From CAVQZA01 sp963724805 (GTDB taxonomy: Bacteria > Actinomycetota > Thermoleophilia > Gaiellales > Gaiellaceae), in the NCBI GenBank assembly GCA_963724805.1, contig CAVRWA010000011.1, positions 310,001-374,000 on the forward strand: 64,000 bases of DNA, given 5' to 3'. Every line of letters begins with the position of its first letter. Position 1 is the stretch's first letter. Positions 61,288-64,000 of this stretch are shown in pieces. Both the position numbers and the translations under genes were made by a program. The notes under the pieces are model-generated. The model was not told the origin of the DNA. It did no database searches and saw only the letters and a list, made by a program, of their open reading frames with translations.

Positions 61288-61332
61288 TTGCCATGCAGAA
61301 GGTCGTGGGTTCGAGTCCCATCATCCGCTCTA
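61288..61332 (+). repeat. attR-like direct repeat (truncated tRNA-Gly)
   Basis: Forty-five bases identical to 51772-51816; lacks the 5' half of the tRNA. Confidence 0.88.
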
Positions 61333-61335
61333 CAA

Positions 61336-61358
61336 AAGCCCCGCTCAGGCGGGGTTTT
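61336..61358 (+). terminator. Terminator beyond attR
   Basis: Stem GCCCCGC/GCGGGGT with a TCAG loop and a five-T tail, next to the truncated tRNA. It is probably the original chromosomal tRNA-Gly terminator, while the copy at 51821 came with the element. Confidence 0.75.
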
Positions 61359-61439
61359 TGCTGGACCGAGGTCGTCGCTGGGCACAGTTCTGGAACCGTT
61401 CTGGAACCACTCAGCGCCCGTCTGAGTCGGGCGTCTCCT

Positions 61440-61786
61440 CCCACACGTCCTCGAGCGCGACGAGACCGTGCTCGTCGTGCCGTTCGGCGGTGCCGGCTGG
61501 AGCCTGCTCTGGCAGGCGGAGACAGGCACTTTATTTCCGCCTCGTCGGCGGCCACACTGGCCGCCGTGTCATTGCCGCAGACGAGCGTTGGCGGGGCGTT
61601 TACGACGCGCTCGGGCCGGGGCCGGTCCGGACGGACACACTCCCCGCCCTCGGCAAGTTCCTTCGCGCGCACCATGTCGGCTCAATCGTCGTCGCACCAG
61701 GCACACGACAACCCCTCCGCCAGCTCCTAACCCGCCTGAACGTCCCGCCGCTCAAGATCACAGACGTCCTCGTCTACAGGCTCTGA
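61440..61786 (+). pseudogene. C-terminal remnant of a membrane glycosyltransferase-like gene
   Basis: Two frames combine: TVLVVPFGGAGWSLLWQAE then YFRLVGGHTGRRVIAADE, ending LGKFLRAHHVGSIVVAPG and ITDVLVYRL with TGA at 61784-61786. This is the C-terminal extracytoplasmic part of large polytopic glycosyltransferase-like proteins. No membrane part is present, and one frame change occurs near 61530. A broken chromosomal gene beside the element insertion. Confidence 0.55.
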
Positions 61787-61988
61787 CCTGCGGTGCTGCC
61801 CCGCGGAGCCGACTTCGCCAGCATCGTCCAGCGGCGGATCACGGATCGCGGCGAACTGGGCTAGTCATAGACGAGGGGGCCGGCGCGACGACGCGACCAG
61901 GGTGGTGGGGCGACGGCGGCCGACACGTCCGCGCTGGGCGTCTGGACGCCGGGCGGGCGCGTCTTGTGCCGTGTGCGCGGCTGGACCG

Positions 61989-62864
61989 CTAGACGGTGAA
62001 CGTGAGCGACCGGGTCGCGGTGTTGCCGGCAGTGTCCGCCACGCGGACGTCGAGCACGTACGTGCCGGCTCCGTGCCAACCGTGGACGAGCACGAAGCGG
62101 TAGTCGCCCGTCGTCGACGCGTAGTTCTGGCTCGTCTTCGCGTCGTAGACAGTGTCGAACGAGCAGCGCGGAAGAATCGTGCGGAAGTCGACCGCCGCCG
62201 ACCAGGCCGTCGTCGCCGCGCCCTTGCGATGCAGACGCCACTCGACGAGGGCGGGGGCCACCGGCTTGTCGTTCCAAGGCGCCGCGACCGCCATCGGCGT
62301 CGTGTCGAACGCGTCGGCGACGAGGTCGAGACCGCCGCCGCGGTCGTGCCGGACGACGAGTGCACGCACGGCGGGAGCTGTCACGTCGCGGTACGGGGCG
62401 AGCGCGGCAGGGCGCAGGGGGTTGACGTAGGTGGAGCCGTGGCGCTCGGCAAAGTGCACGTGCGCCCACGGCTTCTCGATGCGCCCAAGCACGGTCCGGT
62501 ACGCGACTGCGTACCCGCTGCGCACGGCCGGAACGATGTGCCAGTACTCGTAGGTGACGCCGCCGCTCTCCACGAGCACGACCTCGCTCGGATGGAGCGG
62601 ATGCAGCGAGATCCGACCGGACGTCACTGCGTAGACCGGCGTCCCGTTCGGCGCGGAGACGTCGACCCCGAAATGGAGGGTGCGCGACTGGCCGCCGTGC
62701 CCGTCGGTGCCGATCCTCGGGTCGCCGAAGTAGGCGCGGACGGGGTGCTGCTGATGAAACGGCTTGACCGGCCAGCCATACGAGAGCGCCGGCCCGGAGG
62801 TTGCGAGTGCGGTGGCGAACGTGGCGAAGAGGACGAGGAGCTTGTGTGTGGTGGCGGTGTTCAT
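61989..62864 (-). CDS. M23-like peptidase domain secreted protein
   Basis: 291 residues, ATG at 62864. Signal peptide about 1-28. The LytM/M23 fold is recognised by RTLHFGVDVSAPNGTPVYAVTSG (about 62-84; His, Asp) and AHVHFAE (about 134-140; HxH), the zinc ligands of these peptidases. A C-terminal FN3-like domain (about 165-291) follows, ending GNTATRSLTFTV. The first ligand region reads TLHFGVD rather than H(x)nD with two His, so activity should be tested; it may be a divergent wall endopeptidase. Confidence 0.78.
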   Translation of the reverse strand: MNTATTHKLLVLFATFATALATSGPALSYGWPVKPFHQQHPVRAYFGDPRIGTDGHGGQSRTLHFGVDVSAPNGTPVYAVTSGRISLHPLHPSEVVLVESGGVTYEYWHIVPAVRSGYAVAYRTVLGRIEKPWAHVHFAERHGSTYVNPLRPAALAPYRDVTAPAVRALVVRHDRGGGLDLVADAFDTTPMAVAAPWNDKPVAPALVEWRLHRKGAATTAWSAAVDFRTILPRCSFDTVYDAKTSQNYASTTGDYRFVLVHGWHGAGTYVLDVRVADTAGNTATRSLTFTV

Positions 62865-63068
62865 GCCGCCACCGTCTCGCTGAGCTCAAACCGCCTGGCA
62901 ACGCCCCGCTAACGGCGCCCTAACGTGGCTCGGGCTGCAATACCGTCGGGTCGAGCACCCCTAGTTACCGCGCCGGAGGTTGTCCTTCCGCGACTGGCGC
63001 AAACACTGGCGCACACCGGCGCCAGCGACCCGGAAACCCGCTGATTTGCAGGACGTTCCCGCCAACTG

Positions 63069-63118
63069 CTCGCGGCTTCCTAAACCGCGTGCACAGGTTC
63101 AAATTCCTGTCGGGGGCA
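63069..63118 (+). pseudogene. tRNA-like 3' fragment, Arg(CCT)-like
   Basis: The segment reads as an anticodon arm (GCGGC, loop TTCCTAA, ACCGC with one mismatch), a T-arm ACAGGTTCAAATTCCTGT with one extra loop base, and an acceptor strand GGGGGCA followed by TCCA. No matching 5' half is found upstream. It resembles the attachment-site remnants seen at the other two tRNA genes here. Confidence 0.45.
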
Positions 63119-63160
63119 TCCACGAAGTCCCTGCTCAGAGCTACTTATTAGGCGCTCTAG

Positions 63161-63183
63161 AAAGCCCCGGAAACGGGGCTTTT
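63161..63183 (+). terminator. Rho-independent-type terminator
   Basis: AAAGCCCCG/CGGGGCTTT hairpin with a GAAA loop and T-run, 43 bases after the tRNA-like fragment, consistent with a former tRNA terminator. Confidence 0.8.
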
Positions 63184-63213
63184 CGTCGGCCGAGTGGGCG
63201 GAGCCGGGAGGAA

Positions 63214-63241
63214 GGAGGGCCCGCCGGGTGGCGGGCCCTCC
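63214..63241 (-). terminator. Strong hairpin downstream of the cupin gene
   Basis: Perfect 12-base stem GGAGGGCCCGCC/GGCGGGCCCTCC with a GGGT loop, 60 bases after the stop of the minus-strand cupin gene. No T-run. Confidence 0.7.
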
Positions 63242-63301
63242 GATGATGCTCGTCCAGCGGATCGCCAGGGGCCGACCCCGGCCATTTCTTACCGGGATCG
63301 C

Positions 63302-63598
63302 CTACTTCGGCTCGAACATGAGCGCGCGGATGGTGGTATCCCCGACGTTGTCGGTCGCGTGCTCCGTTGCTTCCATCCAGAAGACCGCGCCTGGAGATAC
63401 GTCGAATTCGGCCCTTTCGCCCGATTCGTCCGTGAACGCGTACTTGCCGGCGGCGAGGATGTAGACGAGGTTGTCGGGATGTGAGTGCATCTCGGTGCTG
63501 GATCCCGGCTCCATGCTCACTTCCAGCAGCCGCACCCGCTCGTTCTCGAACAACACTCTGTAGGCGTGCGGTGCAACCGTCGCTGCGTGTTCGGCCAT
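63302..63598 (-). CDS. Cupin-domain protein
   Basis: 98 residues, ATG at 63598 with GGAGGGG upstream. Single cupin: motif 1 TEMHSHPDNLVYILAAGKYAF (about 35-55; His, His) and motif 2 GAVFWMEATEHATDNVG (about 71-87; Glu, His). Similar small cupins bind metal and act on unknown small molecules. It stands alone, followed by a strong hairpin. Confidence 0.8.
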   Translation of the reverse strand: MAEHAATVAPHAYRVLFENERVRLLEVSMEPGSSTEMHSHPDNLVYILAAGKYAFTDESGERAEFDVSPGAVFWMEATEHATDNVGDTTIRALMFEPK

Positions 63599-63969
63599 GA
63601 CGGCCCCCTCCTGTTCGACGCTGTTCTGCCCCGGCTGGAACAGAGCTACTGCCGTAGCAGGCAGAGAGAGCTTGGCGTCACAGAAGCCACAACACGTGCG
63701 GCTGCCCGAGAGCGTGCGCGAACTCGACCCGCTGCGCAGACGACTCTAGGAGGTTCGCGCCAGAGCCGTCAAACGCAGCTACCGCCACCCCGGTGAGTGC
63801 GCGGGCCTCGTCGTCTTGGAAGCACAGCCGAGCCGGAGTGCGCGCTTGCGGCCGGGCTTGGCGTCTGAGTTCTGACATTGGGAGGACGTGGTAGGTCTTA
63901 GCGACAGCGCGGTGTGGGGCGCTGTGCTTTGGGCTACGCTCGTTGACGCCATCGAAAGGAGCGAGTCGC
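63599..63969. other. Gene-free region before the partial transposase
   Basis: Short frames on both strands lack coding character. The right part (after about 63890) should carry the left end of the insertion sequence, whose gene starts at 63970; no inverted repeat can be confirmed without the other end. Confidence 0.35.
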
Positions 63970-64000
63970 ATGTCGCAGGATGACGTGTTGTTCGGCTACG
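63970..64000 (+). CDS. Start of a probable IS481-like transposase, cut by window edge
   Basis: Only ten codons are visible: MSQDDVLFGY, with an AAAGGAGCG ribosome site before the ATG. The start resembles the N-terminus of actinobacterial IS481-type integrase-core proteins (xxxEVLFGYRLRLF). The call rests on very little sequence. Confidence 0.35.
   Translation, partial: MSQDDVLFGY

Larger units (their letters stand above)
51772..61332. mobile_element. Integrated mobilizable element in tRNA-Gly, largely degenerate
   Basis: Bounded by 45-bp direct repeats of the tRNA-Gly 3' half. It carries a tyrosine integrase with an excisionase-like gene at the attL end and a MobF relaxase-helicase at the attR end, with regulators and toxin-antitoxin-like pairs between. 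This is the layout of an integrative and mobilizable element. Most large genes are frameshifted, so excision and transfer are probably lost. Confidence 0.85.

Noticed and set aside
63069..63122. tmRNA (ssrA) 3' end
   Set aside because: The CATCCA end suggested it, but no tmRNA 5' half, tag ORF or G-U acceptor pair is found nearby.

Overview
The window is very GC-rich, uses many GTG starts, has many ATGA/GTGA gene overlaps and several apparently leaderless genes. It carries actinobacterial markers: a FliA/WhiG-type sigma factor, an EF-G2-like factor, an Rpf/transglycosylase-like secreted protein, a long-type LeuA with a leucine leader peptide, and a TIGR01906-type membrane protein. Together with many secreted proteins built from Ig/FN3-like, SipW-type and collagen-like repeats, this suggests a deep-branching, Thermoleophilia-like actinobacterium. 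That placement is inference from gene content; no marker was searched.

Layout. 1-6310: a pentose-type sugar locus, with a periplasmic sugar-binding protein facing a divergent run of sugar isomerase, aldo/keto reductase, xylulokinase, SDR dehydrogenase and Gfo/Idh oxidoreductase; a small membrane-protein cassette interrupts it. 6311-17661: acyl-CoA metabolism (enoyl-CoA hydratase, MCC-type carboxyltransferase), cupin, methyltransferase, degenerate metallo-beta-lactamase fold, a stand-alone MshEN protein and a GT-C-like membrane glycosyltransferase. 17707-24925: secreted HNH protein, then a coupled run of four SipW-type exported proteins ending in a 1215-residue repeat protein, then a second MshEN protein. 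25056-30791: alpha-oxoamine synthase, membrane GAF-PAS-GGDEF-EAL protein and MFS exporter, probably one operon. 31303-32304: collagen-like protein.

32977-38931 is the most unusual part: a tightly coupled five-gene minus-strand operon encoding a giant amphipathic-helix protein with a C-terminal HExxH zincin motif, a C25/gingipain-like cysteine peptidase, an acyl carrier protein, a complete ketosynthase and a short catalytically dead ketosynthase homologue. I know of no described system with this combination.

39188-41409 is a 2.2-kb insertion bounded by a 43-bp duplication of the 3' half of tRNA-Trp. 41566-51713 is ordinary chromosome (sigma factor, EF-G2, PadR pair, ALDH7-like dehydrogenase, RNase H, leu leader plus leuA). 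51772-61332 is a 9.5-kb integrated element in tRNA-Gly bounded by 45-bp direct repeats, with integrase, excisionase, an HTH/nucleotidyltransferase pair, HicBA, a GntR regulator facing a TolB-like gene, and a MobF relaxase-helicase. Most of its large genes are broken by multiple single-base frameshifts, while chromosomal genes on both sides are almost all intact. 61440-64000: a broken gene remnant, an M23 peptidase, a tRNA-like 3' fragment, a cupin, and the first codons of a probable transposase.
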